A DNA stretch of 64,000 nucleotides from Streptomyces sp. NBC_00190 (lineage in GTDB: Bacteria; Actinomycetota; Actinomycetes; Streptomycetales; Streptomycetaceae). The notes beneath the pieces are model-generated. The model did not search any database, was not told the origin of the DNA, and saw only the letters and a program-made list of their open reading frames with translations. The stretch is taken from positions 5,456,001 through 5,520,000 of the forward strand of contig NZ_CP108131.1 of the NCBI RefSeq assembly GCF_036203305.1, in the 5' to 3' direction. Positions 34,737-45,134 of this stretch are shown piece by piece. The number at the start of each line of letters is the position of its first letter. The stretch's first letter is position 1. The position numbers and the translations under genes were made by a program.

Positions 34737-36500
34737 GTGATCCGCAGAAAGCAGGCATTCGCGATCACCGCCGTGATCGCCGCCCTGTCGCTGACCGCCG
34801 CGTGCGGTGGCGACGACGGCAAGAAGAGCGAGGGGAAGGGCAACGGTGCCGCCGCGTTCAACGCCGCCACCACCGGAGTCGTCAACCCGTCGGACGCCAA
34901 GGGCGGAGAGCTCAAGCTCTGGTCGCCGCAGGACGTCGACTACCTCGACCCGGCGCGTGCCTACTACGGCTTCGTCTGGAACATGCAGCGCCTGTACGTA
35001 CGCCAGCTGCTCGCATACGACAGCAAGCCGGGCAAGGACGGCACCAAGCTGGTCCCGGACCTCGCCGAGGCCCTGCCGGTCCTGAGCAACGACGGCAAGA
35101 CCTACACGCTCAAGCTCAAGGACGGCGTGAAGTTCGAGGACGGTACGCCGATCACCTCGAAGGACATCAAGTACGGCGTCGAGCGCAACTTCGCGCAGGA
35201 CGTGCTGTCCGGCGGCCCGACCTACCTGATCGACCTGCTCGACCAGGGCCAGAAGTACCCGGGCCCGTACAAGGACACCGACCCCAACAAGATGGGTCTG
35301 AAGTCCGTCGAGACGCCGGACGACAAGACGATCGTCTTCAACCTGGCGAGCGCCAACTCCGACTTCAGCTACCTGCTGGCCATGCCGTCCTCCTCGCCGG
35401 TCCCGGCGGCCAAGGACACGGGCGCCACCTACACCAACAAGCCGGTCTCCACCGGCCCGTACAAGGTGGAGAGCTTCACCGCCGGCAAGGGTGCCACCTT
35501 CGTCCGCAACGAGAACTGGGACCCGAAGACCGACACGATCCGCAAGGGTCTGCCGGACAAGGTCTCCTTCACGGTGACGACCAACCCGGACGACATGGAC
35601 CAGCGCCTGCTGTCGGGTGACATCGACCTCGCGGTCGACGGTACCGGCGTCCAGCAGGCCGCGAAGAACAAGATCATCAAGGACGAGAAGCTCAAGGCGA
35701 ACGCGGACAACCCGTTCACGGGCTACATCCGCTACTTCGTCTTCCCGCAGACCGTCGCGCCGTTCGAGAACATCGAGTGCCGCAAGGCCGTCATCTACGC
35801 GGCCGACCCGAAGTCCCTGCAGACCGCCCGCGGCGGCCCGACCAGCGGTGACCTCGGCGCCAACATGCTGCCGCCCGGTATCCCCGGCTCGGACAAGTCC
35901 TACGACCCCTTCGGTCTGACGAAGGGCGAGCCGCAGGAGGCCAAGGCCAAGGAGGCCCTGAAGGCCTGTGGCAAGCCGGACGGCTTCGAGACCACGATCG
36001 CCGTGCGCAACAACCGCGCTCCCGAGGTGAAGACCGCCGAGTCCCTCCAGGCGGCGCTCGCCAAGGTCGGCATCAAGGCGACGATCGACCAGTACGACGG
36101 CAAGCTCTCCTCCTCCACGATCGGTTCGCCCGAGAACGTGAAGAAGAAGAACTACGGCATCATCGTCATGGGCTGGGGCGCCGACTACAACTCCGGCGCG
36201 GGCTTCCTGCAGCCGCTGGTCGACGGATCGTTCATCCAGCCGAACGGCAACAACAACTACTCGATGCTCGACGACGCCGAGGTCAACGGCCTCTTCGACA
36301 AGGCCGCCTCCGCCGCCACGCCGGAAGCCGCCGCGCCGTTCTACACGGACATCAACAAGAAGATCATGGAGAAGGCGCTCTACCTGCCGATCAACTTCGA
36401 CAAGGCCTTCGTCTACCACAACCCGCGTCTGACCAACGTCTACTTCAACGACTCCATGGGCAAGATCGACCTTGCCACCGTGGGTATCGCCGCCAAGTAG
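34737..36500 (+). CDS. Peptide ABC transporter substrate-binding lipoprotein
   Basis: The product is 587 residues of the SBP_bac_5 family, the surface receptor of the importer. GTG 34737 has GGAGG 10 bases upstream. A signal peptide ends in LTAAC, with Cys lipidated, followed by a charged linker. The family signature is visible: LAEALPVLSNDGKTYTLKLKDGVKFEDGTPITS. Length is typical of dipeptide or oligopeptide receptors. The ligand is unknown. It is the second gene, and a strong hairpin after it may raise its level over the others. Confidence 0.92.
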   Translation: MIRRKQAFAITAVIAALSLTAACGGDDGKKSEGKGNGAAAFNAATTGVVNPSDAKGGELKLWSPQDVDYLDPARAYYGFVWNMQRLYVRQLLAYDSKPGKDGTKLVPDLAEALPVLSNDGKTYTLKLKDGVKFEDGTPITSKDIKYGVERNFAQDVLSGGPTYLIDLLDQGQKYPGPYKDTDPNKMGLKSVETPDDKTIVFNLASANSDFSYLLAMPSSSPVPAAKDTGATYTNKPVSTGPYKVESFTAGKGATFVRNENWDPKTDTIRKGLPDKVSFTVTTNPDDMDQRLLSGDIDLAVDGTGVQQAAKNKIIKDEKLKANADNPFTGYIRYFVFPQTVAPFENIECRKAVIYAADPKSLQTARGGPTSGDLGANMLPPGIPGSDKSYDPFGLTKGEPQEAKAKEALKACGKPDGFETTIAVRNNRAPEVKTAESLQAALAKVGIKATIDQYDGKLSSSTIGSPENVKKKNYGIIVMGWGADYNSGAGFLQPLVDGSFIQPNGNNNYSMLDDAEVNGLFDKAASAATPEAAAPFYTDINKKIMEKALYLPINFDKAFVYHNPRLTNVYFNDSMGKIDLATVGIAAK

Positions 36501-36594
36501 TCCGGTCCGGTGCAGGGAATCAACCCAGCACGCAAGTAAGTAAGTGCCTTCACCGCACATGCGCTAGTCCGAAGGGCAGGTGAAGGCCGCAGGC

Positions 36595-36629
36595 GGTGGC
36601 CGCCGTCCCCACAAGGGGCGGCGGCCACC
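36595..36629 (+). terminator. Intra-operon hairpin between receptor and permease genes
   Basis: The stem GGTGGCCGCC/GGCGGCCACC continues with CCCC/GGGG after a small internal mismatch and has a 4-base loop. It sits between the receptor stop (36500) and the next permease start (36651). Such hairpins partly stop transcription or protect upstream mRNA, giving more receptor than transporter. Confidence 0.6.
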
Positions 36630-36650
36630 CGCCCCGGGCGGCCGACTGCA

Positions 36651-37652
36651 GTGCTCGTCTACCTCATACGGCGGCTGTTCAACGTCGCCGCCACGCTGCT
36701 GGTGGTCTCCGTGGTCACCTTCGGCATCTTCTTCGCGGTCCCGAAGCTGACCGGCAGCGATCCCGCGCTCATGTACGCCGGACGCGAGACCAATGAGACC
36801 GCCCTGGCGGGCATCCGCGTGAAGATGGGCTTCGACAAGCCCATCTCCGAGCAGTACCTGCTCTTCCTCAAGGGCATCTTCACCGGCCGTGACTACGACG
36901 GCGGCTCCGACGTCACGCACTGTGCGGCGCCGTGCTTCGGGTACTCCTTCAAGACCGACGCGCCCGTCTGGGAGACGATGCTCGACCGCATGCCGGTCAC
37001 GCTCTCGCTCGCCCTCGGTGCGGCCTTGATCTGGGTGATCGCCGGTGTGGCCACCGGTGTGATCTCGGCGCTCAAACGCAGGACCGCCATCGACCGAACC
37101 GTCATGGTCGGCGCGCTCGCCGGTGTCTCCCTGCCGATCTTCTTCACCGGCATGGTGGCCCCCGCGATCTTCGTCTACAGTCTCGGCTGGCTGGACGTGT
37201 CCAACTACAAACCCCTGACCGAGGATCCAGGAGCCTGGCTCAACAGCCTGATCCTGCCCTGGGTCACCCTGGCCTTCCTCTTCGCCGCCACCTACGCCCG
37301 CATCACCCGCGCCACGATGCTGGAGGTCCTCGGCGAGGACTACATCCGCACGGCCCGCGCCAAGGGGCTCAAGGAGGGCGTGGTCATCCGCAAGCACGCC
37401 CTGCGCTCCACGCTCACCCCGATCGTCACGATGTTCGGCCTCGACCTCGGCGGACTCCTCGGCGGTGCGGTGCTCACCGAGACGACTTTCAACTTCCAGG
37501 GTCTGGGAACGGCGGCCGTTGCCGCCATCGGCGCCGGCGACCTCCCCGTGATCATGGGAGTCACCCTGATCGCCGCGTTGTTCGTGGTGATGGCCAACCT
37601 GATCGTGGACCTGCTGTACGCCGTCATCGACCCGCGCGTGAGGCTGACGTGA
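36651..37652 (+). CDS. Peptide ABC transporter permease (DppB/OppB type)
   Basis: The second membrane subunit has 333 residues. The classic DppB start is LVYLIRRLFNVAATLLVVSVVTF, and the EAA loop (RTARAKGLKEGVVIRKHALRS) is clear. An extracytoplasmic loop contains two Cys (THCAAPCFGYSF), an unusual pair that could form a disulfide. GTG 36651 has only a weak ribosome site. Its stop overlaps the next start (GTGA). Confidence 0.92.
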   Translation: MLVYLIRRLFNVAATLLVVSVVTFGIFFAVPKLTGSDPALMYAGRETNETALAGIRVKMGFDKPISEQYLLFLKGIFTGRDYDGGSDVTHCAAPCFGYSFKTDAPVWETMLDRMPVTLSLALGAALIWVIAGVATGVISALKRRTAIDRTVMVGALAGVSLPIFFTGMVAPAIFVYSLGWLDVSNYKPLTEDPGAWLNSLILPWVTLAFLFAATYARITRATMLEVLGEDYIRTARAKGLKEGVVIRKHALRSTLTPIVTMFGLDLGGLLGGAVLTETTFNFQGLGTAAVAAIGAGDLPVIMGVTLIAALFVVMANLIVDLLYAVIDPRVRLT

Positions 37653-38778
37653 CCGAGAACCCCACCACCGGCTCCGGCGAGCCCGATGACCGCGAACCCG
37701 TCGTCGGCGGGCCCGCGTTCATCCCCGAGCAGGCCGGGCCGCCCAAGGACGGCGCCTTCCTCTCCGTGCGCGACCTGAAGGTGCACTTCCCGACCGACGA
37801 CGGTCTCGTCAAGTCCGTCGACGGGCTCTCCTTCGACCTGGAGCGCGGCAAGACCCTCGGCATCGTCGGCGAGTCCGGCTCCGGCAAGTCGGTGACCTCG
37901 CTGGCGATCATGGGCCTGCACCGCACCGGCAACGCGCGCAGCCGCCCCCACATCTCGGGCGAGGTCGTGCTCGACGGCGAGGACCTGGTACGGGCCGACG
38001 CGGACCACGTGCGCAAGCTCCGCGGGCGCAAGATGGCCATGGTCTTCCAGGACCCGCTGTCCGCGATGCACCCGTACTACTCGGTCGGCAAGCAGATCAT
38101 CGAGGCGTACCGGACCCACCAGGACGTCGACAAGAAGACGGCGCGCAAGCGGGCCGTCGAGATGCTCGACCGTGTGGGCATCCCGGAGCCGCACCGGCGC
38201 GTGGACGCGTACCCCCACGAGTTCTCCGGCGGCATGCGCCAGCGCGCGATGATCGCGATGGCCCTGGTCAACAACCCCGAGCTGCTCATCGCGGACGAGC
38301 CGACCACCGCCCTGGACGTCACCGTCCAGGCGCAGATCCTGGACCTGATCCGCGATCTGCAGAAGGAGTTCGGCTCCGCGGTCATCATGATCACGCACGA
38401 CCTCGGCGTGGTCGCCGAGATGGCCGACGACATCCTCGTCATGTACGGCGGCCGGTGCGTCGAGCGGGGCACCGCCGAGAAGGTCTTCTACGAGCCGCGC
38501 CACCCGTACACCTGGGGCCTGCTCGGCTCGATGCCGCGCATCGACCGCGACCAGACCGAGCGCCTGATCCCGGTCAAGGGCTCGCCGCCCAGCCTCATCA
38601 ACATCCCCAGCGGCTGTGCCTTCAACCCGCGCTGCCCGTACGCCGACATCCCCAAGGGCGGCATCACCCGCACCCAGCGGCCCGAGCTGACCCAGGACGA
38701 CAGCCGGCACTGGTCCGCCTGCCACATGTCGCAGGAGGAGCGGACCCGGATCTGGACCGAAGAGATTGCGCCGAAGCT

Positions 38779-38782
<4 letters not shown>
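37649..38782 (+). CDS. Peptide ABC transporter ATP-binding protein (DppD type)
   Basis: The ATPase subunit has 377 residues. Walker A is [11 protein letters not shown], the signature is [11 protein letters not shown] and Walker B is [13 protein letters not shown]. The C-terminal oligopeptide-ABC extension has the four-Cys-type motif ([18 protein letters not shown]) proposed to bind an iron-sulfur cluster in DppD/OppD. GTG 37649 overlaps the upstream stop by 4 bases; an N-terminal 40-residue Gly/Pro tail precedes the domain. Confidence 0.93.
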
Positions 38783-39888
<1,106 letters not shown>

Positions 39889-39905
39889 CGGCCGAAGGTG
39901 TGGGC

Positions 39906-39941
39906 GGGGCCGGATGCGCGCGGCGGCGCGCATCCGGCCCC
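39906..39941 (+). terminator. Terminator of the peptide transporter operon
   Basis: A 16-bp perfect stem (GGGGCCGGATGCGCGC with its complement) with a 4-base loop begins 18 bases after the operon's last stop. Confidence 0.8.
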
Positions 39942-40043
39942 GTCGGCGTTCGCGGCGGTAGCGGGCGCAGCCCCGGATCCTGAAGCCGCACCGGCCAGGG
40001 GCCCGCAGCCGGGCGGAGCCGCCCGGCAGGCGACAATGGCCCG

Positions 40044-40700
40044 GTGTCCCACGATCTCTTCCCGCCCGGGATCCAGCATGCCCTGGACCTCGCCGGCATC
40101 TTCGTCTTCGCCACCGCGGGCGCCCTGCTCGCCGTCCGCAAGAACTTCGACGTCTTCGGCATCGCCGTTCTCGCGCTGGTCACCGCCCTCGGCGGCGGCC
40201 TCTTCCGTGACCTCGTCATCGGCGCCGTCCCGCCGGCCGCCTTCGGCGAGCTCAGCTTCTTCGTCACGCCGCTGATCGCCGCCGCGCTCGTCTTCTTCCT
40301 CCACCCCGAGGTCCAGCGGATCAACCGGGCCATCAACGTCTGCGACGCCGCCGGCCTCGCGCTGTTCTGCGTGACGGGCACCACCAAGGCGTACGAGTAC
40401 GGCCTCGGCCTCACCGCGTCCGCCGCGCTCGGCCTGGCCACGGCCGTCGGCGGCGGCGTACTGCGCGACGTACTCGCCAACGAGGTGCCCTCGCTGCTGC
40501 GCGACCGCGAGATGTACGCCGTGCCCGCCACGGTCGGCGCCGCTATGGTCGCCGTCTTCATCGCCCTGGAGTCCCTCAACGCCTTCACCACCGGCCTGGC
40601 GATCGTCACCACATTCGTTCTGCGCCTCCTCGCCATGCGCTACCACTGGCGGGCGCCGCTGGCCTGGAACCGTCGGTCGTCGGTGGCCGAAGAGCCGTAA
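40044..40700 (+). CDS. Trimeric intracellular cation (TRIC)-type channel protein
   Basis: The inner-membrane protein of 218 residues is made of two repeats of three helices each (UPF0126/YadS family). The pattern is FDVFGIAVLALVTALGGGLFRDLVIG in repeat 1 and ALGLATAVGGGVLRDVLANEVP in repeat 2, with the GGGxxRD motif in both. Bacterial relatives form potassium-conducting trimers. GTG 40044 has no strong ribosome site. It lies between a terminator and the thioesterase gene. Confidence 0.85.
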   Translation: MSHDLFPPGIQHALDLAGIFVFATAGALLAVRKNFDVFGIAVLALVTALGGGLFRDLVIGAVPPAAFGELSFFVTPLIAAALVFFLHPEVQRINRAINVCDAAGLALFCVTGTTKAYEYGLGLTASAALGLATAVGGGVLRDVLANEVPSLLRDREMYAVPATVGAAMVAVFIALESLNAFTTGLAIVTTFVLRLLAMRYHWRAPLAWNRRSSVAEEP

Positions 40701-40707
40701 CAATAGA

Positions 40708-40727
40708 AAGCTACCGCTTAGTAGCTT
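40708..40727. promoter_or_regulatory. Inverted repeat operator candidate upstream of thioesterase
   Basis: AAGCTAC (40708-40714) and GTAGCTT (40721-40727) are exact complements 6 bases apart, ending 20 bases before ATG 40748 and in an AT-rich patch. The symmetry and position fit a TetR-family repressor site overlapping the promoter, but no regulator gene is adjacent. Confidence 0.45.
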
Positions 40728-40747
40728 CACGGTGTACCGTCGTTTTC

Positions 40748-41605
40748 ATGTCAAACGCAGCTGCCCAGGCAACCATCGGCGACAGCGAGTTCGACCGCGA
40801 CACCACGATCACCGCGCGCGCGGGCGAGCCCGGGGTGTACGACGCGGAGCTCTCCGCCGGGTGGACGATCATCACCGCCGTCAACGGCGGCTACCTGCTG
40901 GCCCTGGTCGGCCGGGCCCTGTCGGCGGCCCTCCCGCACCCGGACCCCTTCACCGTCTCCGCGCACTACCTGACCTCCTCCGTGCCCGGCCCCGCCGTGA
41001 TCCGCACGCAGGTCGTACGGGTCGGCCGGACCCTCTCGACCGGCCAGGCCTCGCTGTTCCAGTACGACGAGAGCGGCGCCGAGATCGAGCGCATCCGCGT
41101 CCTCGCCTCCTACGGCGACCTCTCGTCCCTGCCGGACGACGTGCGGACGGTGGCCACGGCGCCCGTCATGCCGGCCTACGAGGACTGCCTCGGCGCGGAA
41201 GCCGGACCGGCCCCGATCCCCGGGAGCTCCGAGATCGTCGACCGGCTGCGGCTGCGGCTGGACCCCGCGACCGCGGGCTGGGCCGTCGGCGCTCCCTCGG
41301 GCAAGGGCGAGATGCGGGCCTGGTTCGAGCTGGCCGACGGCCGTGACGCCGACCCGCTGTCCATGCTCCTCGCCGTCGACGCGCTGCCGCCCACCGCCTT
41401 CGACCTGGGGCTGATCGGCTGGGCGCCGACCGTGGAACTCACCACGCACATCCGCCGCCGCCCGGCCCCGGGCCCGCTGCGCGTCGCCATCACCACGCGC
41501 AACCTGGCCGGCGGCTTCCTGGAGGAGGACGCCGAGGTCTGGGACTCGGCGGACCACCTGGTCGCCCAGTCCCGCCAGCTGGCCCGCGCCCCGCGCCAGT
41601 CCTGA
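40748..41605 (+). CDS. Acyl-CoA thioesterase (double hotdog, TesB-like)
   Basis: The 285-residue protein is in two hotdog halves. The first contains NGGYLLALVGRAL and HYLTSSVPGPA; the second contains a MRAWFELADGR ... DPLSMLLAVDALPPTAF stretch and a closing VELTTHIRRRPAPGPLR. This is the pattern of TesB-type or thioesterase-like superfamily members that cleave acyl-CoA. ATG 40748 lies 20 bases after a putative operator. It is followed by a 197-base gap with no gene before the desulfurase. Confidence 0.82.
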   Translation: MSNAAAQATIGDSEFDRDTTITARAGEPGVYDAELSAGWTIITAVNGGYLLALVGRALSAALPHPDPFTVSAHYLTSSVPGPAVIRTQVVRVGRTLSTGQASLFQYDESGAEIERIRVLASYGDLSSLPDDVRTVATAPVMPAYEDCLGAEAGPAPIPGSSEIVDRLRLRLDPATAGWAVGAPSGKGEMRAWFELADGRDADPLSMLLAVDALPPTAFDLGLIGWAPTVELTTHIRRRPAPGPLRVAITTRNLAGGFLEEDAEVWDSADHLVAQSRQLARAPRQS

Positions 41606-41802
41606 CACCTTCTCGACGCGCCCCCGCGCCCCCCTCGCACCGCTCGGCCCCGGAGGGCTTCGGGGGCGCGGCGACGGACTCCGTCGGCCGATCCTCGGCC
41701 GGGGGCCCGCGGGCCCCACGGGGCCCCGGCGGCCCCGAAGCGGCCGGCCTGACGGGACCGCGGCGCGGGAGGGTGCCGCCGCACTCGTAGAATCGGGGGA
41801 TC

Positions 41803-42966
41803 ATGGCCTACCTCGACCACGCCGCCACCACCCCGATGCTGCCGGAGGCCGCCGCGGCGATGACCGCGCAGTTCGCCGCCACGGGGAACGCGTCCTCCCT
41901 GCACGCCGCCGGCCGCCGGGCCCGCCGCACCGTCGAGGAGGCCCGCGAGGCCTTCGCCGACGCGATCGGCGCCCGTCCGAGCGAGGTGGTCTTCACCGCC
42001 GGCGGTACGGAGGCCGACAACCTCGCCGTCAAGGGCCTCTACTGGGCCCGCCGCGACGCCGACCCCGCCCGGACCCGGGTCCTGGCCAGCCCCGTCGAGC
42101 ACCACGCCGTGCTCGACGCGGTCCACTGGCTCGCCGAGCACGAGGCCGCCCAGGTCGAGTACCTGCCGGTGGACCACTACGGGCGCGTGCACGCCGACGC
42201 CTTCCGCGAGGCCGTCGAGCGCAACCCCGACGACGTGGCCCTGGCCACCGTCATGTGGGCCAACAACGAGATCGGCACCGTCATGCCGGTCCGCGAACTG
42301 GCCGCCGTCGCGGGGGAGTACGGGATCCCGCTGCACTCCGACGCCGTGCAGGCCTTCGGGCAGCTCGACGTCTCCTTCGGCGACAGCGGCCTCGCCGCCA
42401 TGACCGTCAGTGGGCACAAGGTCGGCGGCCCGTACGGCATCGGCGCGCTGCTGCTGGGCCGCGACCAGAGTCCCGTGCCCGTACTGCACGGAGGCGGCCA
42501 GGAACGGCACGTCCGCTCCGGCACCCTCGACGTGCCCGCCATCGCCGCCTTCGCGGTCGCCGCCGTCCTCGCCGCCGAGCGGCGCGAGCGGTTCGCCGCC
42601 GAGATCGGCGCACTGCGGGACGAGCTGGTCGCCGCCGTCCGCGCGGCCGTGCCGGACGCCGTCCTCGGCGGAGACCCCGACGACCGGCTCCCGGCCAACG
42701 CCCACTTCAGCTTCCCCGGCTGCGAGGGCGACTCCCTGCTGCTGCTGCTCGACGCCCAGGGCATCGAGTGCTCGACGGGCTCGGCCTGCACCGCCGGGGT
42801 GGCCCAGCCGAGCCACGTCCTGCTGGCCGCGGGCACCGACCCCGAACTGGCCCGGGGCACCCTGCGCTTCTCCCTCGGCCACACCTCCACCAAGGACGAC
42901 ATCGCAGCCCTGGCCGCAGCCATCGGCCCGGCCGTCGAACGCGCCCGTACGGCAGGCCTCAGCTAG
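41803..42966 (+). CDS. Cysteine desulfurase (IscS/NifS type)
   Basis: This PLP enzyme takes sulfur from cysteine onto an active-site Cys. It has 387 residues. The PLP lysine is in [12 protein letters not shown] and the sulfur-accepting Cys in [18 protein letters not shown] MWANNEIGT is also present. It lies upstream of mnmA on the same strand with an opposing amidase gene between, so it probably supplies sulfur for tRNA 2-thiouridine made by MnmA, as in other actinobacteria. No iron-sulfur assembly genes are nearby. Confidence 0.93.
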   Translation: MAYLDHAATTPMLPEAAAAMTAQFAATGNASSLHAAGRRARRTVEEAREAFADAIGARPSEVVFTAGGTEADNLAVKGLYWARRDADPARTRVLASPVEHHAVLDAVHWLAEHEAAQVEYLPVDHYGRVHADAFREAVERNPDDVALATVMWANNEIGTVMPVRELAAVAGEYGIPLHSDAVQAFGQLDVSFGDSGLAAMTVSGHKVGGPYGIGALLLGRDQSPVPVLHGGGQERHVRSGTLDVPAIAAFAVAAVLAAERRERFAAEIGALRDELVAAVRAAVPDAVLGGDPDDRLPANAHFSFPGCEGDSLLLLLDAQGIECSTGSACTAGVAQPSHVLLAAGTDPELARGTLRFSLGHTSTKDDIAALAAAIGPAVERARTAGLS

Positions 42967-42969
42967 GGC

Positions 42970-43650
42970 TCAGCGGGGGGCCGCCGCGAGTTCCGATCGG
43001 ACCAGCCCCAGGTAGCGGTCCCAGTCCCAGTGGCTGCCCGGGTCCGTGTGGTCGGCGCCCGGGACCTCGGAGTGGCCCAGGATGTGCGTACGGTCCACGG
43101 GTATGTCGTACCTGCGGCAGATGTCGGCGGCCAGCCGGGCCGAGGCCGCGTACATCGCGTCCGTGAAGTCCTGCGGCCGGTCCACGAAGCCCTCGTGCTC
43201 GATGCCCACACTGCGCTCGTTCATCTTGCGGTTGCCCGAGTGGAAGGCGACGTCCAGCTCGCGCACCATCTGCTCGACATGGCCGTCCTGGGCCACTATG
43301 TAGTGGGCCGACGCTTGGTGCCACGGGTTCTTGAAGGCGTCCACCGAGGACGCGAAGCTGCCCTGCGTGACATGGATGACGATCCGGTCCACCGGGTAGT
43401 CGTCGGGCCGGTCCGCCAGCCGCCAGTTCGCCGGCGAGGCCGCCGTCCAGCCCACGCCCGGATGGTCCACCGCGCCCTCTTTTCGCGGCTTGCCCACCCC
43501 TGGCAGGAGCCACCAGGCGCGCTGCAGCTCGTCACGGCCGGCGATCGCCGCCACCGTGAAGATCCCCAGACCCCCGAACAGCACCGCCCGGCGCGTCCTG
43601 CGCGGCGCCGGCTTCGGTGCTCCGTCGACCTTTCCGCCCTTGCTCCCCAT
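42970..43650 (-). CDS. Tat-exported N-acetylmuramoyl-L-alanine amidase (Amidase_2)
   Basis: The 226-residue wall hydrolase has a Tat signal (RRTRRAVLFGGLGIF) at the start and then the amidase_2 domain. Zinc ligands are in IVIHVTQGSF and HSEVPGADHTDPG, and the conserved HYIVAQDGHVEQMV stretch is also present. It cuts the bond between N-acetylmuramic acid and L-alanine. ATG 43650 is 6 bases after GGTGGA. It is convergent with the desulfurase (3-base gap) and divergent from mnmA. Confidence 0.92.
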   Translation of the reverse strand: MGSKGGKVDGAPKPAPRRTRRAVLFGGLGIFTVAAIAGRDELQRAWWLLPGVGKPRKEGAVDHPGVGWTAASPANWRLADRPDDYPVDRIVIHVTQGSFASSVDAFKNPWHQASAHYIVAQDGHVEQMVRELDVAFHSGNRKMNERSVGIEHEGFVDRPQDFTDAMYAASARLAADICRRYDIPVDRTHILGHSEVPGADHTDPGSHWDWDRYLGLVRSELAAAPR

Positions 43651-43719
43651 GTGATCCACCCCCCGTACCCCGATAACGCGCTGTGACCCCGCTCGGTTCC
43701 CCGTACTCTGGACGGTGCT

Positions 43720-44856
43720 ATGACTGAGAACCTGCCGCGCACCGCCCGCCCCCTTCGCGTCCTCGCCGCCATGTCCGGCGGTGTCGACTCCGCCGTCGCC
43801 GCAGCCCGCGCGGTCGAAGCCGGGCACGACGTGACCGGCGTCCACCTGGCGCTCTCCGCGAACCCGCAGTCCTTCCGGACCGGAGCCCGCGGCTGCTGCA
43901 CCATCGAGGACTCCCGCGACGCCCGCCGCGCCGCGGACGTCATCGGCATCCCCTTCTACGTCTGGGACCTCGCCGAGCGCTTCCGCGAGGACGTGGTCGA
44001 GGACTTCATCTCCGAGTACGAGGCCGGGCGCACGCCCAACCCCTGCCTGCGCTGCAACGAGAAGATCAAGTTCGCCGCGCTGCTCGACAAGGCCCTCGCC
44101 CTCGGCTTCGACGCCGTCTGCACCGGCCACTACGCCACCGTCGTCCTGAACGAGGACGGCACGCGCGAGCTGCACCGCGCCTCCGACATGGCCAAGGACC
44201 AGTCGTACGTCCTCGGCGTCCTGGACGAGAAGCAGCTCGCCCACGCCCTCTTCCCGCTCGGCGACACCCTCACCACCAAGGAAGAGATCCGCGCCGAGGC
44301 CGAGGAGCGGGGCCTGGCCGTGGCGAAGAAGCCCGACAGCCACGACATCTGCTTCATCGCCGACGGCGACACCCAGGGCTTCCTCGCGAACCGCCTCGGC
44401 AAGGCCGAGGGCGACATCGTCGACGAGGCGACCGGCGAGAAGGTCGGCACCCACGAGGGCGCCTTCGGCTTCACCATCGGCCAGCGTAAGGGCCTGCGCA
44501 TCGGCCACCCCGCCCCCGACGGCAAGCCGCGCTACGTCCTCGACATCTCGCCGGTGAACAACACCGTCACCGTCGGCCCCGTCGAGGCCCTCGACGTCAC
44601 CGCCCTGACCGCGATCCGCCCCCGCTGGTGCGGATCCACGGCCGCCGCCGCGGGCACCTACACCGCCCAGCTGCGCGCCCACGGCGGCGAGACCGAGGTC
44701 TTCGCCGAGCTCGTGGACGGCGAGCTGCACGTCTCCTTCACCGAACCGGTCCGCGGCGTGGCCCCCGGCCAGGCGATCGTCCTCTACGACGGCACCCGCG
44801 TGGTGGGCTCCGCCACCATCGCCACGACCACTCGGGCCGCGGCCGCCGCCGTGTGA
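43720..44856 (+). CDS. mnmA: tRNA-specific 2-thiouridylase MnmA
   Basis: The enzyme thiolates U34 of tRNA-Lys, tRNA-Glu and tRNA-Gln. It has 378 residues with the PP-loop motif SGGVDSAVA and both active-site cysteines: [12 protein letters not shown] and SHDICFIAD. The TGHYATV and IGQRKGL motifs are also present. A TACTCT -10-like box ends 10 bases before ATG 43720 with no ribosome site between, so a leaderless message is likely. Its sulfur donor gene lies just upstream. Confidence 0.95.
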   Translation: MTENLPRTARPLRVLAAMSGGVDSAVAAARAVEAGHDVTGVHLALSANPQSFRTGARGCCTIEDSRDARRAADVIGIPFYVWDLAERFREDVVEDFISEYEAGRTPNPCLRCNEKIKFAALLDKALALGFDAVCTGHYATVVLNEDGTRELHRASDMAKDQSYVLGVLDEKQLAHALFPLGDTLTTKEEIRAEAEERGLAVAKKPDSHDICFIADGDTQGFLANRLGKAEGDIVDEATGEKVGTHEGAFGFTIGQRKGLRIGHPAPDGKPRYVLDISPVNNTVTVGPVEALDVTALTAIRPRWCGSTAAAAGTYTAQLRAHGGETEVFAELVDGELHVSFTEPVRGVAPGQAIVLYDGTRVVGSATIATTTRAAAAAV

Positions 44857-45134
44857 GCCCCGCCCCGGGTGCGGGAGCGGGGCGACCCGGACGCGAAGGT
44901 GGAAGTGGGGGACGCCGGGGAGCGGAGGGGGACTACCCCCGGTCCTGCCGCCCTGTGCGGTCCCGCTGCTGCTCATGGGAGTCGCCGCGGGTACTGCGGC
45001 CGCCGCCCAGTCCGCACCCGCCACCCTGCGGGCCACGTCGGCGAGCGAGATCCTCGCGCTTCGCGAAGTCCCTGTGACCGCCCCCGTGGCCGCCCCCTGA
45101 CCGCTGCTGGATCCCGGACCGGCTAGGCGTTCGG
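44857..45134. other. Gene-poor gap
   Basis: No credible gene. One short frame (44975-45100) could encode a 41-residue signal-peptide-like stretch, but it lacks a ribosome site and the codon pattern is not distinctive. No clear terminator is seen between mnmA and the convergent oxidoreductase gene. Confidence 0.4.

Noticed and set aside
44975..45100. 41-residue signal-peptide-like open frame
   Set aside because: There is no ribosome site or supporting context; it could be chance in an Ala-rich sequence.
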